64,000 nucleotides of DNA from Pseudonocardia kujensis (GCF_021283305.1 NZ_JAJSOK010000012.1:62001-126000); one strand, 5' to 3'. Counted from the stretch's first letter, positions 1-9,106 are shown. Translations and numbers: made by a program. The notes: generated from the sequence alone by a model not told the origin.

Positions 1-564
1 GTCCTCGGTCAGCCGGCCCTCGAGGTACGCGCGGGCGTAGATGCCGGGGGAGGCGTGGCCCTGGATGTAGACCTGGTCGCCGCCACCGGGGTGGTCCTTG
101 CCACGGAAGAAGTGGTTGAAGCCGACCTCGTAGAGCGTGGCCGACGACGCATAGGACGAGATGTGCCCCCCGACGCCGATCCCCGGCCGCTGCGCGCGGT
201 GCACCGTCATCGCCGCGTTCCACCGGATCCAGCGGCGGTAGGCGCGCTCGGCGTCCTCGTCGCCCGGGAACCACGGCTCGCGATCGGTGGGGATGGTGTT
301 GACGTAGTCCGTGCTGGTCAGCGCCGGGACGCCGACGTGGCGCTCACGGGCGCGCTGGAGCAGCCTGAGCATCAGGTAGCGGGCGCGCTGCTGGCCCGCG
401 TTGTCCAGCGCGGCGTCGAACGAGTCCAGCCACTCGGCGGTCTCCTCGGGATCGATGTCCGGGAGGTGGGCCGCGAGGCCGTCACGGATGACGTGGACGC
501 GCCGCGGGCCGTCGCTGCCGTCGCGGGCCGGGTTGTCGCCGCCGGTGGTGCTCTGGCCGGTCAA
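1..564 (-). CDS. aceE: Pyruvate dehydrogenase E1 component, N-terminal part (cut by window edge)
   Basis: This is the first ~188 residues of the homodimeric E1 subunit of the pyruvate dehydrogenase complex, a thiamine-diphosphate enzyme that decarboxylates pyruvate in the cytosol. The minus-strand translation carries typical AceE N-terminal text: [42 protein letters not shown] and [20 protein letters not shown]. The start is taken as TTG at 564, behind a GGGAGA stretch, because no ATG or GTG fits the beginning of the homology. The rest of the gene lies left of the window. It is divergent from the DUF3052 gene, a neighbourhood usual in actinobacteria. Identification is firm; the start codon is less so. 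Confidence 0.9.
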   Translation of the reverse strand, partial: MTGQSTTGGDNPARDGSDGPRRVHVIRDGLAAHLPDIDPEETAEWLDSFDAALDNAGQQRARYLMLRLLQRARERHVGVPALTSTDYVNTIPTDREPWFPGDEDAERAYRRWIRWNAAMTVHRAQRPGIGVGGHISSYASSATLYEVGFNHFFRGKDHPGGGDQVYIQGHASPGIYARAYLEGRLTED

Positions 565-788
565 GGGGTCTCCCTGGGTGGCTCGTACAGGTGTTCGTGC
601 AGTGTGTCGCGTTCCCCGGGGTCGTGCCGTGCGGTGCCCCCGAGCGGTGCCCCCTATCGTGCCCCTCGCCGCATGATCACGGAACGGCGGTTGCGCGGGG
701 CCGCATGGTCGTGTTCGGATTCCGCATCCGAACCGACTCTCGGTGGCCGCATCGGCGTGCCGCCGTACTCGAGGAAAGAGGTGTACGC

Positions 789-1223
789 GTGGTCGCCGCG
801 GAAGATGCCGGACGATCGTCCGACATCGCGGGCAAGCTCGGCATCGAGCCGGGCATGGTCGTCCAGGAACTGGGTTATGACTCCGACGTCGACGAGGCGG
901 TCCGCGAGGCCGTCGAGGACGTCACCGGCGAGGAGCTCCTGGACGAGGACGCCCAGGAGGTCATCGACGTCGTGCTCCTGTGGTTCCGGGAGGGCGACGG
1001 CGATCTCGTCGACACCCTCGTGGACGCCAGGGGCATGATCGCCGAGAACGGCATGATCTGGGTGCTCACCCCGAAGACGGGGCGGAGCGGTCATCTCGAG
1101 CCCAGCGAGATCGCGGAGGCCGCGCCCACCGCGGGCCTGGCGCAGACGTCGAACATCAGTGTCGGCGAGGACTGGGCCGGGGCCCGGCTGATGTCCCCGA
1201 AGGCGGGCAAGAAGCGCACCTAG
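789..1223 (+). CDS. DUF3052 family protein
   Basis: A small, acidic, probably cytosolic protein of 144 residues. It matches the DUF3052 family of actinobacteria, with the conserved texts [34 protein letters not shown] and [20 protein letters not shown]. The function is unknown. The family is regularly found beside aceE, as here, where it is transcribed divergently. GTG at 789 is chosen because GAGGAAAGAGG lies just upstream and the product then has the usual family length; an open frame continues further upstream but without similarity. Its stop codon overlaps the stop of the convergent VOC gene. Confidence 0.8.
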   Translation: MVAAEDAGRSSDIAGKLGIEPGMVVQELGYDSDVDEAVREAVEDVTGEELLDEDAQEVIDVVLLWFREGDGDLVDTLVDARGMIAENGMIWVLTPKTGRSGHLEPSEIAEAAPTAGLAQTSNISVGEDWAGARLMSPKAGKKRT

Positions 1224-1620
1224 GACGTCGTCGGGTCGAGGCGGGCCTCGGCCTGCCTCGGCGCGAACAGGTCGACCGGGTTGCCCGACGGGTCCTCGAC
1301 GAGCACCTGGTCGCCGCCGACCCCCTCCACCAGGCCGCTGCGGAAGGTCACCCCGGCCGCGCGCAGCTGTTCGGCGACGGTCGGCAGGTCGGTGACCTCG
1401 AGCGCGAAGCGGTTCCAGCCGCCCGGCTCGGGGACCCGGCCGTCGGCGGTCGTACTGCCTCCGCCCCCGGGTGCGCTGAGGGCCAGTCGCAGGTCCCGCG
1501 GCCCGGCATGGCGAAGGTCGGGGCCGGGTGCATGATCTCGGCGAACCCGAGGTGATGGGTGGAGAAGTCGATCGCGGCCTCGACGTCGTGGACGATGTCC
1601 CGGACGCCGACGGTGGCCAT
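1220..1620 (-). pseudogene. VOC (glyoxalase-fold) protein, frameshifted
   Basis: A single-domain vicinal-oxygen-chelate protein of about 133 residues. The N-terminal part (MATVGVRDIVHDVEAAIDFS, from ATG at 1620) and the C-terminal part (WNRFALEVTDLPTVAEQLRAAG to DPSGNPVDLF) are in different frames. The break is near 1498-1505, inside a GGGCCGCGG run, where one extra C would restore AMPGPRDLRLAL. Either one base was lost in the genome or this is a base-calling error in a GC run. The VOC fold and the DPSGNPVDLF metal-end motif are clear; the substrate is unknown. It converges on the DUF3052 gene with a 4-bp overlap. Confidence 0.7.
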
Positions 1621-1753
1621 GGCGCACCCCCGGTTGCTCCGCGGCCAGGGACCCGGCGTCCCGCCCGCGCCCGCCACCGTAGGCCCCCTAGTAGGCTCGC
1701 CTCGACGTCTGCCCGCGCCGCGGGCATCCGCATGCCTTCGAGGAGAACGACGC

Positions 1754-2212
1754 ATGGCACCCGAGGTGGGCAGCAAGGCCCCGGACTTCACGCTCAAGGA
1801 CCAGGACAAGCAGGAGGTCTCGCTGTCGTCCTTCCAGGGCGACAAGGCCGTCCTGGTGGTCTTCTACCCGTTCGCGTTCTCGGGGATCTGCACCGGCGAG
1901 CTCTGCACGGTGCGCGACGACCTCTCGTCCTTCCAGAACGACGACGTGCAGATCCTCGCGATCTCCACCGACCCCACCTTCTCGCTCAAGGCGTGGGCCA
2001 CCGCGGAGAACTACACGTTCCCGCTGCTGTCGGACTTCTGGCCGCACGGCGAGGTCGCCAAGGCCTACGGGGTCTTCAACGACGGCGCGGGCATGGCCGT
2101 CCGCGGCACCTTCCTCGTCGACAAGGAGGGTGTCGTCCGCTTCGCCGAGGTCAACCAGCCCGGCGAGGCCCGCGACCAGGAGGGCTGGAAGAAGGCCCTC
2201 GCGGCGCTGTAG
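1754..2212 (+). CDS. ahpE: Peroxiredoxin, AhpE type
   Basis: A 1-Cys-type thiol peroxidase of 152 residues that reduces hydroperoxides. The thioredoxin-like fold shows at the start (VGSKAPDFTLKDQ), and the peroxidatic cysteine lies in the FSGICTGELC motif near residue 45, with the arginine later in VRGTFLVD. Length and motif order match the AhpE group of mycobacteria and relatives. ATG at 1754 follows GAGGAGAACGACGC. The gene ends 33 bp before tRNA-Val and belongs to the conserved chromosome, not to the island that follows. The family assignment is strong; the physiological reductant cannot be told from sequence. Confidence 0.88.
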   Translation: MAPEVGSKAPDFTLKDQDKQEVSLSSFQGDKAVLVVFYPFAFSGICTGELCTVRDDLSSFQNDDVQILAISTDPTFSLKAWATAENYTFPLLSDFWPHGEVAKAYGVFNDGAGMAVRGTFLVDKEGVVRFAEVNQPGEARDQEGWKKALAAL

Positions 2213-2245
2213 TCACTTCCCGGGCCGCCCGCCGGCCCGGGACCG

Positions 2246-2317
2246 GGGCGCGTAGCTCAGCGGGAGAGCACTCGGTTTACACCCGAGCGGTCGCAGGTTC
2301 GATCCCTGCCGCGCCCA
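2246..2317 (+). tRNA. tRNA-Val (anticodon TAC)
   Basis: All arms can be folded by eye: a 7-bp acceptor stem GGGCGCG/CGCGCCC, a D arm with GCTC/GAGC, an anticodon stem CTCGG/CCGAG around loop TTTACAC (anticodon TAC, reading GTA), and a T arm with GGTTCGATCC. The discriminator base is A2317; the genome reads CCC next, so CCA is not encoded. A tyrosine integrase remnant starts about 95 bp downstream, so the 3' half of this gene is the probable attachment site of the island. No second copy of the tRNA 3' end was seen in the window. Confidence 0.95.
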
Positions 2318-2410
2318 CCCTCCCTGACCAGGTCAGGAGCCTCTGCGACACGCTCAGCGGTCGCGTGTCGCGACATCAAACGTGACATCAACGCTCCTAG
2401 CGTCGGTCCC

Positions 2411-4160
2411 ATGGCGAGCAGGAAGGCCGGTCGGACACGGCCCCGCGGGAGTTCGACGAGCTGCCCAGCGGCGGCCTCCGCGTGCGCGTGTACGCGGGCT
2501 GGGACACCGTCACCGGCCGTCGCCACTACCTGACGGAGATCACCAAGCCCGGTCCTCGAGCCCGCGCTCAGGCTGAGGCGGCGCGCACCCGGATGCTCAA
2601 CGAAGTCGACGAGCGGCGGAGCCCGCGGACGTCGGCCACGGTCAACCAGCTGCTCGACCGGTACCTTGAGATGATCGACGTCAGCTCCAGCACGCCTGTC
2701 ATGTACACGCGGTACCTCGAGAACCACGTCCGCCCGTTCATCGGCGAGCTGAAGGCCGGCGCCGTCGACCCCGACGCACTCGACTCGCTCTACGCGGAGC
2801 TACGTCGCTGCCGCATCCACTGCCGGCCGCGAAGCCGGCAGATCGACCACCGCACGCCGCGGCCGCACGAGTGCGACGAGCGCTGCGGGCCGCACGTCTG
2901 CAAGCCGCTGTCGAACACCACGATCCGCCACATCCACCACCTGCTGAGCGGCGCCTACAAGCGCGCTGTGCGCTGGCGGTGGGTGGCGACGAGTCCAGTC
3001 GCGCAAGCGGAGGCGCCGGCCCCCAAGCCGCCGGACCCGCGGCCTCCGACTCCCGCGGAGGCGGCGAAGCTGATCGAGGAGGCCTCGCTGGACCCCGACT
3101 GGGGCGCCTTGGTGTGGTTCACCATGACGACCGGCGCTCGTCGCGGCGAGGTTTGCGCACTACGCTGGCGGAACGTCGATCTTGAGCAGGGCCTGGTGGA
3201 GATCCGCCGCGCCCTCGCCACCGACGGCCATCGCAACCTGGTGGAGAAGGACACGAAGACCCACCAGCAGCGCCGCGTGACGATCGACGACGAGACGCGG
3301 GCGGTCCTGACCGAGCATCGGGCCCGCGCAGAGGAGGCCGCGGCGCAGGTCGGCAAGCTGCTGACCGGGCAGGCGTACGTCTTCTCGCAGGCACCGGATA
3401 GCAGCGAGTCACTGGTGCCGTCGTCGGTAGGGCAGCGCTACACGCGCATGGCGAAGCGCCTCGGGATCGAGACGCACTTTCACGCGCTTCGGCACTACTC
3501 GGCGACGGAGTTGATCGCCGCCGGCATGGACGTCCGGACTGTCGCCCGGGCGGCTGGGACACAGCGGCGGCCGCATCACCACGTTGTGGGTCTACAGCGC
3601 ATGGCTGGCAGAGGCCGACCAGCGCGCCGCCGCCGGGATCGCGGCGCGACTGCCGGAGCGACCGAAGATGGCGGCATCCGCGAGCGAGCGCGCGAAGACG
3701 GCGCCACGCCTCCCGTTCGAGAAGGTCGCGTCACCGTCTACAAAGCGCTGCACCTTCTCGAGGAGTGGGGCCTGGTTCTACTGAAGAGCGGAGGCCGCCC
3801 GATCGTCCTCGAGACCGCGGAGATCGACGACTCGGAGACGCCGACCCCTCATCGGCCATCCCAGTTGCGCAGGAGCCCGAGCCGGAGATCGCCGAGTTCG
3901 AGCCGGCGCAGCCTGCCCCACCCGCTCCTGCTTCGGCGAGGCTCCTCGACTTCGTGGTCCGCCGCCGCGGTTATGTCATCGCCGACTTCTCGGCCGAGGC
4001 CGACCCGAACAATGCCGCCCAGCTGCGTCAGCTGCTCGTCGACGCCGTCCGCCGTGACGGCCGCGACCCGAGCGACCTTGGTGACTTCACCATGGAGGTC
4101 GCCGATCCCGAGCTGAAGGAGCGCATCCGCACTTTCGTCGCGCCGAGCAGTCCTTCCTGA
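2411..4160 (+). pseudogene. int: Tyrosine recombinase (phage/island integrase), multiply frameshifted
   Basis: A site-specific recombinase of the lambda-integrase family, now broken. The central frame (2482 onward) holds the N-terminal SAM-like domain (VNQLLDRYLEM to FIGELKAGAVD), a cysteine-rich insert, and catalytic text TGARRGEVCALRW and HFHALRHYSATELIAAG. The expected start, ATG 2411 (MASRKAGR), is one frame off from EFDELPSGGLRVRVYAG. After VDVRTVA an extra C near 3547 shifts the frame, so GRLGHSGGRITTLWVYSAWLAEADQRAA, which holds the final active-site region, continues in another frame. A third break near 3725 removes most of what looks like a GntR-like C-terminal winged-helix extension, whose tail (LLDFVVRRRGYVIADF) ends at 4160. 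It lies directly behind tRNA-Val. Confidence 0.85.
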
Positions 4161-4267
4161 CGCTGCCCGATCTTGCGCGTTGTGGAGTGGCGTGCCGCGG
4201 CTGGAGACGACAGCGGTGGCGCGGAGCCGTACGATTCGAACATGCGTTCGAGTAGGAGGCGGTGCCC

Positions 4268-4558
4268 ATGCGCAGGATGGCCAAGCCCGTCTACGTCGAC
4301 CTGCGGTGCATCTACGGCCCGCAGGAACGACGAAACATCGACATCAGCAAGCCCGGAGTGCTCGACGTCGCCGGCGTCGCGAACGGCGAGCTCCACTCGT
4401 GGTTCCGCGGGCTCGACGCGCGCTGGTACGGGCTTGTCACATTCCCCATCATGTGGGCGACGCGGAACCCCTCGTCGGGCCTGACTCTCGCTGACCAGCT
4501 CGTACCGGCCGAGGCGTTGAAGCTCCGCCGCTACAACGGCCAGACCTACCGGAGCTGA
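4268..4558 (+). CDS. Small hypothetical protein
   Basis: A 96-residue product that I do not recognise. It has no signal peptide or membrane segment and contains mixed charged text with several aromatic residues (SWFRGLDARWYGLVTFPIMWATRN). ATG 4268 is preferred over GTG 4262 because GGAGG at 4255-4259 is 8 bp from the ATG but only 2 bp from the GTG. It sits between the dead integrase and another short gene, in what looks like island cargo. The good ribosome binding site and coding-type third-position GC support it as real; no function is proposed. Confidence 0.5.
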   Translation: MRRMAKPVYVDLRCIYGPQERRNIDISKPGVLDVAGVANGELHSWFRGLDARWYGLVTFPIMWATRNPSSGLTLADQLVPAEALKLRRYNGQTYRS

Positions 4559-4626
4559 CCGATAAGCCCCGAAGAGGTGAGCCAGCCGACGGCATCCGCC
4601 GACGTACCGAAGAAGTTGATCCTGAC

Positions 4627-4809
4627 GTGAGCGACGCAGAGCAGGCTGAGGAGATCCCGACGGTCCGGACCCGCCTCGAGGCGATGCTGTCGGAAGACCG
4701 GATCGCCGCCCATCTCGAGCGGAAGGTGATCAAGCTCGACGGGATGGTCGTCGACGACCTGGACACTCCGGCCCCGACGGGAACAAGGATCGTCTTCGGC
4801 GGGTCCTGA
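4627..4809 (+). CDS. Small hypothetical protein
   Basis: A possible 60-residue acidic-to-neutral protein starting at GTG 4627. The text (EEIPTVRTRLEAMLSEDRIAAHLERKVIKLDGMVVDDLD) looks helical at first and then beta-like. No family is recognised. It lies 68 bp behind the preceding small gene on the same strand and may be co-transcribed. Support is only moderate, because the ribosome binding site is weak and the frame is short. Confidence 0.35.
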   Translation: MSDAEQAEEIPTVRTRLEAMLSEDRIAAHLERKVIKLDGMVVDDLDTPAPTGTRIVFGGS

Positions 4810-4951
4810 CCGCAACTGAACCGAGCTCTGCGCGGCAGCTGCGGAGTGCCCCTCCGCGCGGCGACACGGTCGGCAAACTCCGGCGCTGGTCCGACGTGCG
4901 CGGACCAGCGCTCGGGAGTGGCTGAGACCTTCAGACAATTGCGCTGCTTGA

Positions 4952-5683
4952 TCAGCCGAGCAAGCCGTTGAAGAAGACGGGCTCGTTCAGTTCGGCGGCC
5001 ACGGCGATCTGCAGTGAGCCCTTGGTGCCCTTGGGCGTCTTGAACTGGAACGGCACGGCGAGGGACTGGCCGGGCGCGATCTGCTGGGTCGGCAGCCCGT
5101 TGCCGTCGCCCCAGTACTGCTGGGTGGGTGCGCCGTTGGCGGTAGCGCTCATCGTCACGAGCGACGCGCCGATGGGCTTGGTGCTGCCGTTGGTGATGGT
5201 GACTGTGGACTCCCAGCCCTGCTCGTTCTTGGCCACGATGAACTGGTTCTTCGGGTTGTGCGGCTTGGGGGCGCTGGCCGACAGGGCGATGCCGGAGGCG
5301 TAGGTGTAGGTCTCGCCCAGGTTCACGGTGCCGCCCTGGCGAGCGTCGTCGACAGCCTTGACCGCGCCACCGACGAGAGCGGTGCAGCCGGCGAAGCCGA
5401 GGATCGGAATCAGAATGAGGGCGCCGATGATCCACGGCCATTTCTTCCGCTTCTTCGGCGGCGTCGGCTCGGCGCGGCGCTGCGTGGGGATCTGCGGCGG
5501 CTGCTGGTGGCTGCCGGTGAAGCCGAACTGTTGCGGTCGTGGTTGCTGCGGCGGCGCCCACTGCTGGCCGTACGGCTGCGGCATCGGCTGCGGCTGCCGA
5601 GGTGGGGGCGGGTAGGGACCGGGCCGACCGTTCTGGGGGCCGTAGTACGGCTGACCAGGACGTGGCGGATGAGGCTGAGACAT
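4952..5683 (-). CDS. Proline-rich single-pass membrane protein with DUF4352-like extracellular domain
   Basis: A 243-residue protein of three parts: a cytoplasmic Pro/Gln/Tyr-rich stretch (about residues 1-75), a basic stop (PPKKRKK) with one transmembrane helix (WPWIIGALILIPILGFAGCTALVGG, about 80-104), and an outer beta-sandwich-type domain. The last resembles DUF4352/telokin-like domains of Gram-positive surface proteins (NLGETYTYASGIALSAS, NPKNQFIVAKNEQGWESTVTITNGS). Such proteins are common in actinobacteria and mostly uncharacterised. ATG 5683 is chosen for MSQPHPP; an upstream in-frame ATG at 5725 would add 14 unremarkable residues. It may be island cargo or chromosome. Confidence 0.65.
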   Translation of the reverse strand: MSQPHPPRPGQPYYGPQNGRPGPYPPPPRQPQPMPQPYGQQWAPPQQPRPQQFGFTGSHQQPPQIPTQRRAEPTPPKKRKKWPWIIGALILIPILGFAGCTALVGGAVKAVDDARQGGTVNLGETYTYASGIALSASAPKPHNPKNQFIVAKNEQGWESTVTITNGSTKPIGASLVTMSATANGAPTQQYWGDGNGLPTQQIAPGQSLAVPFQFKTPKGTKGSLQIAVAAELNEPVFFNGLLG

Positions 5684-6169
5684 GGGGGAGCGTCTCCGTT
5701 CGTGCATTTCGTCCCCCGACGTCACTTCACGGATCGCAGTGCGTGGGCGGCTCGTTACCGCTGGCGGATCGCGAGTTGGTAACAGCCGAATTGAGGCGGC
5801 AGTTCACGTTTGGCCAGACCTCAAGCACGCCGCCGCGACGAGTACCACGGCCGTGGGCGCGGCCGAAAGTCCGACGGCGACGACACGCGTGCCGTGCAGT
5901 TTCGAGCCAAGTGCAGACGACCGGCCTCTCGGCCCGGGCTGCGTCTTCGGTGGTGGGCCGCTTACTCCGCCCGGTCTCACGGGCAAGGGTGCTGCGCATC
6001 GGCTTCGCCGACGACCTGACGGTCGCCCCTGCCCGCGAGCCTCGCCAGGCGGAGTCGGGCGCGGACGGCAAGGGCGGGCGCTTCGCACCGCGCCCCGCAG
6101 CCAGCCCCACCACAACTAGAAGAACTGACCTGCTGCTCGGGCTGGTTGCCGAATCTCCAGGAGGCCGCC
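5684..6169. other. Intergenic stretch, no gene seen
   Basis: About 490 bp between the divergent membrane-protein gene and the Rv3235-like gene. Several open frames exist on both strands but none has a ribosome binding site plus recognisable protein text. Promoters for both flanking genes are expected here but none could be pinned down. Confidence 0.4.
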
Positions 6170-6680
6170 ATGTCCCAGACCCTCGACCACAAGGAGACGC
6201 CCCACGACGACACCCTTCGCCGGGTGCTCGGGCTCCGCCCGGTCCGCACGGTGGTGTTCGACGGTGAGGGCTTCCTCGACCCGTGCCCCACCTGTGGGCA
6301 CCGCGCCCCGGCCGACCCCCTGCCCGAGCTTCCGCCGGGCGACCCGGTCACCGACGTCCCGCTCGACCGCGCCGCGATCTTGCAAGCGCACCGGACGGTA
6401 GCGATGCTGGTGGAGGTGCTCGACCAGCGCCGTCCGGCCAAGCAGCTAACCGACCTGGTCGCCCCGCGGGTGCTGCGCTACCTGCGCGCAATGCCGGTCG
6501 AGACCAGCGGGCTGCGCGGCGGAGCCCGGCTGCTGAGTTTCCCACCCGTCCCAGCCGCACGAGGGCGCGGTGGAGGTCTCCGGGGCGATCCGGCTCCGGG
6601 GACGGCGCCGGGCGCTGGCCGCGTCGTTCACGCTGGTCGGCGTGGACCGGTGGGTGTGCTCCACGGTTCGGATCCTATGA
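6170..6680 (+). pseudogene. Rv3235-like family protein, frameshifted
   Basis: This resembles the small actinobacterial protein family named after mycobacterial Rv3235, of unknown function. The first part reads, from ATG 6170 (preceded by CCAGGAGGCC), MSQTLDHKETPHDDTLRRVL and later VLDQRRPAKQLTDLVAPRVLRYLRAM. The typical C-terminal part, HEGAVEVSGAIRLRGRRRALAASF then VGVDRWVCSTVRIL, is one frame away. The shift is near TTTCCCACCC (6538-6547), where removing one C restores a continuous protein. A strong hairpin follows the stop. It may be a true mutation or a sequencing error in a C run. These genes normally belong to the core chromosome, so its place here, behind a decayed integrase, is notable. 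Confidence 0.65.
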
Positions 6681-6685
6681 GGCCC

Positions 6686-6720
6686 GCGGGGCCGGGCGAG
6701 ATCTTCTCGCCCGGCCCCGC
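6686..6720 (+). terminator. Strong hairpin terminator after the Rv3235-like gene
   Basis: A perfect 16-bp stem (GCGGGGCCGGGCGAGA at 6686-6701 pairing with 6705-6720) with a 3-base loop, starting 6 bp after the stop codon. There is no T run, as is usual in high-GC actinobacteria. Confidence 0.75.
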
Positions 6721-6856
6721 CAGCCGTCGCGACGTGCTGGCGCGCTGTGCTGGTCGGCCGCGGCGCGCAGTCGAGGCCTTCGGAGATCGCGGCGGGTCAA
6801 GCCCGCTGGCGTGGTGTGTGAGACGACTACCGCGTGATCTTCTGTTCTGTGAGAGG

Positions 6857-6883
6857 TGTCGCCGGATCCTGAAATCTGACCCC
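6857..6883 (+). repeat. IS21 left terminal inverted repeat
   Basis: Begins TGTCGCCGGATCC and ends CTGACCCC. It matches the reverse complement of 9080-9106 at 23 of 27 positions. It is flanked on the left by the AGAGG target duplication. Confidence 0.88.
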
Positions 6884-6933
6884 CTGGCGTTCCGGGAATC
6901 TTGACCCCTCCCAACGCTAGGGAGGTGCTGAAC

Positions 6934-8241
6934 GTGGAGGACTGGGCGGAGATCCGTCGCCTGCATCGGGCTGAGGGTGTGCCGATCAAGGAGATCGCCC
7001 GGCGGCTCGGGGTCGCCCGCAACACGGTGCGGGCGGCGTTGCGCTCGGATGGCCCGCCGAAGTATGAGCGGGTGTCGCGGGGTTCGGTCGCCGACGCCTA
7101 CGAGCCGCAGGTGCGGGCGCTGCTAATGGAGTGGCCGCGGATGCCCGGGCCGGTGATCGCGCAGCGGATCGGCTGGCCCTACTCCGAAGGCCCGCTCAAG
7201 AAGCTGCTGGCGCGGATCCGACCTGAGTACGTGGGGATCGACCCGGCCGACAGGGTCGTCTATGAGCCCGGCGAGATCGCCCAGTGCGACCTGTGGTTCC
7301 CCGAGACTCCGGTGCCGGTCGCGGAGCGGCAGGCCCGGATCGTGCCAGTGCTGGTGGTGACGTTGGCGTTCTCCCGGTTCCTGTCCGCGACGATGATCCC
7401 GTCACGGCAGGCCGGGGACATCCTGGCCGGGATGTGGCTGCTGATTTCCCAGCTCGGGCGGGTGCCCAAGACGCTGGTGTGGGACCGAGAGTCCGCGATC
7501 GGCGGCACCGGGCGGGTGTCGGTCCCGGCCGCCGCGTTCGCCGGCACGTTGGCCACCAGGATCCGACTCGCGCCGCCGCGGGACCCGGAGTTCAAGGGCA
7601 TGGTCGAGCGCAACAACGGGTTCTTCGAGACCTCGTTCCTGCCCGGCCGCGCGTTCGCCGATCCGCAGGACTTCAACGACCAGCTCGGGGCCTGGCTGCC
7701 CCGGGCGAACTCCCGCATCATCCGGGCGTTGCAGGCACGGCCGGTGGACCTGCTCGAGACCGACCGCCAAGCGATGACCCCGCTGCCACCAGAGCCTCCC
7801 GCGGTCGGGCTGACCCACCGGATCCGGCTCGCCCGCGACTACTACGTCCGCGTCGACACCTGCGACTACTCCGTCGACCCGCGAGCGATCGGGCGGTTCG
7901 TCGACATCGTCGCCTCCCCGACGCGGGTGCTGGTGTTCTGCGACGGCGCACCGGTCGCCGAGCACGAGCGCAACTGGGCCAAACACGCCGTGATCACCGA
8001 CCCCGGCCACGTCGCCACCGCCCACCAGATGCGCCTGGCGTTGGCCGAGCAGCGCCGCGCCCAGCAGCAGGCTCAACAGAGCGGGACACGCCGCCACAGC
8101 GACGGCCACGCGGTCGCGATCCGCGCCCTGCCCGACTACGACGCCCTGTTCGGCGTCGACTTCAACCCCACCAGCCCCACCAGCCCCACCGCCCCAACGG
8201 ACCCGACAGCCGCCCCGGCGGCGGAAGCGAGCAACCCATGA
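6934..8241 (+). CDS. istA: IS21-family transposase IstA
   Basis: The DDE transposase of the element, 435 residues. An N-terminal helix-turn-helix (IKEIARRLGVARNTVRAAL, about residues 19-37) is followed by a second DNA-binding stretch and the RNase-H-like integrase core. The core shows its first Asp in EIAQCDLWFPE, the second in LVWDRES and the Glu in FKGMVERNNGFFE. A Mu-type beta-barrel C-terminal domain follows, ending in a Pro/Thr/Ser-rich tail of PTSPT-like repeats. GTG 6934 is chosen because GGAGG lies 8 bp upstream. The stop overlaps the istB start (ATGA at 8238), which implies translational coupling. Confidence 0.92.
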   Translation: MEDWAEIRRLHRAEGVPIKEIARRLGVARNTVRAALRSDGPPKYERVSRGSVADAYEPQVRALLMEWPRMPGPVIAQRIGWPYSEGPLKKLLARIRPEYVGIDPADRVVYEPGEIAQCDLWFPETPVPVAERQARIVPVLVVTLAFSRFLSATMIPSRQAGDILAGMWLLISQLGRVPKTLVWDRESAIGGTGRVSVPAAAFAGTLATRIRLAPPRDPEFKGMVERNNGFFETSFLPGRAFADPQDFNDQLGAWLPRANSRIIRALQARPVDLLETDRQAMTPLPPEPPAVGLTHRIRLARDYYVRVDTCDYSVDPRAIGRFVDIVASPTRVLVFCDGAPVAEHERNWAKHAVITDPGHVATAHQMRLALAEQRRAQQQAQQSGTRRHSDGHAVAIRALPDYDALFGVDFNPTSPTSPTAPTDPTAAPAAEASNP

Positions 8242-9044
8242 CCGCGACGACCACCAACTCGACGGCACCGGCGGACGGGCTCCCGTCGATGCTGGCCTAC
8301 CTGGCTCGAGTGTTGAAGACCCCGACGATCGGGCGCTGCTGGGAAGAGCTCGCCGCCCAGGCCCGCGACGAGAACTGGTCGCACGAGGAGTATCTGGCCG
8401 CGGTCCTGCAGCGCCAGGTCGCCGAACGCGAGTCCGCCGGCACGATGATGCGCATCCGCACCGCGCACTTCCCGGCGGTCAAGACCATCGAGGACTTCAA
8501 CCTCGACCACCTGCCCTCGCTGCGCCGGGATGTGTTGGCGCACTTGGCCACCGGACTGTTCGTCGCGAAGGCGGAGAACGTGATCCTGCTCGGCCCACCC
8601 GGGCTCGGGAAGACCCACCTGGCGATCGGGCTCGGGGTCAAAGCCGCCCACGCCGGCTACTCGGTCTTGTTCGACACCGCGAACAACTGGATCACCCGCC
8701 TCGCCGACGCCCACCAGGCCGGACGCCTCGAGGCCGAGCTGAAGAAGATCCGCCGCTACAAACTGATCATCATCGATGAGGTCGGCTACATCCCCTTCGA
8801 CCAGGACGCGGCGAACCTGTTCTTCCAGCTCATCGCCTCCCGCTACGAGGTCGGCTCGGTCATGGTCACCTCGAACCTGCCCTTCGGGCGCTGGGGCGAG
8901 ACCTTCTCCGACGACGTCGTCGCCGCGGCCATGATCGACCGCCTCGTCCACCACGCCGAGGTCCTCACCCTCACCGGCGACTCCTACCGCACCCGCCAAC
9001 GCCGCGAACTCCTCGCCAAACAGAACCGCGCTGACCGAGACTGA
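8238..9044 (+). CDS. istB: IS21-family transposition ATPase IstB
   Basis: The AAA+ helper ATPase of IS21, 268 residues, related to DnaC. The Walker A motif is LLGPPGLGKTHLAIGLG (about residues 113-129), Walker B is LIIIDEVGYIPFD (about 175-187), and a sensor-type SNLPFGRWGETF and arginine-rich end follow. It assembles with IstA on target DNA. It overlaps istA by four bases. Length and motifs are complete, with no sign of decay. Confidence 0.93.
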   Translation: MTATTTNSTAPADGLPSMLAYLARVLKTPTIGRCWEELAAQARDENWSHEEYLAAVLQRQVAERESAGTMMRIRTAHFPAVKTIEDFNLDHLPSLRRDVLAHLATGLFVAKAENVILLGPPGLGKTHLAIGLGVKAAHAGYSVLFDTANNWITRLADAHQAGRLEAELKKIRRYKLIIIDEVGYIPFDQDAANLFFQLIASRYEVGSVMVTSNLPFGRWGETFSDDVVAAAMIDRLVHHAEVLTLTGDSYRTRQRRELLAKQNRADRD

Positions 9045-9079
9045 CAACCACCGAGGGGTCAAGATTCAGAGTCCCCAGA

Positions 9080-9106
9080 GGGGTCAGTTTTCAAGATCCG
9101 TTGACA
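9080..9106 (-). repeat. IS21 right terminal inverted repeat
   Basis: The reverse complement of the left end with four mismatches. AGAGG (9107-9111) directly outside is the duplicated target. Confidence 0.88.

Larger units (their letters stand above)
6857..9106 (+). mobile_element. Complete IS21-family insertion sequence
   Basis: A 2250-bp element with istA and istB. Its ends are imperfect 27-bp inverted repeats (6857-6883 and 9080-9106, 23 of 27 matching, both starting TGTC) plus inner copies of GAATCTTGACCCCTC. The 5-bp sequence AGAGG stands directly outside both ends (6852-6856 and 9107-9111), a clean target-site duplication. Both genes are open and unbroken, so the element looks recent and potentially active, unlike the transposase scraps elsewhere in the window. 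Confidence 0.92.

Noticed and set aside
2246-2317. Search for a second copy of the tRNA-Val 3' end as attR
   Set aside because: No repeat of the T-arm/acceptor sequence was noticed by eye within the window; the right end of the island is probably outside it.
8162-8220. Short CCCACCAGCC-type repeats at the end of istA
   Set aside because: They encode the Pro/Thr/Ser-rich tail of IstA and are not an independent repeat array.
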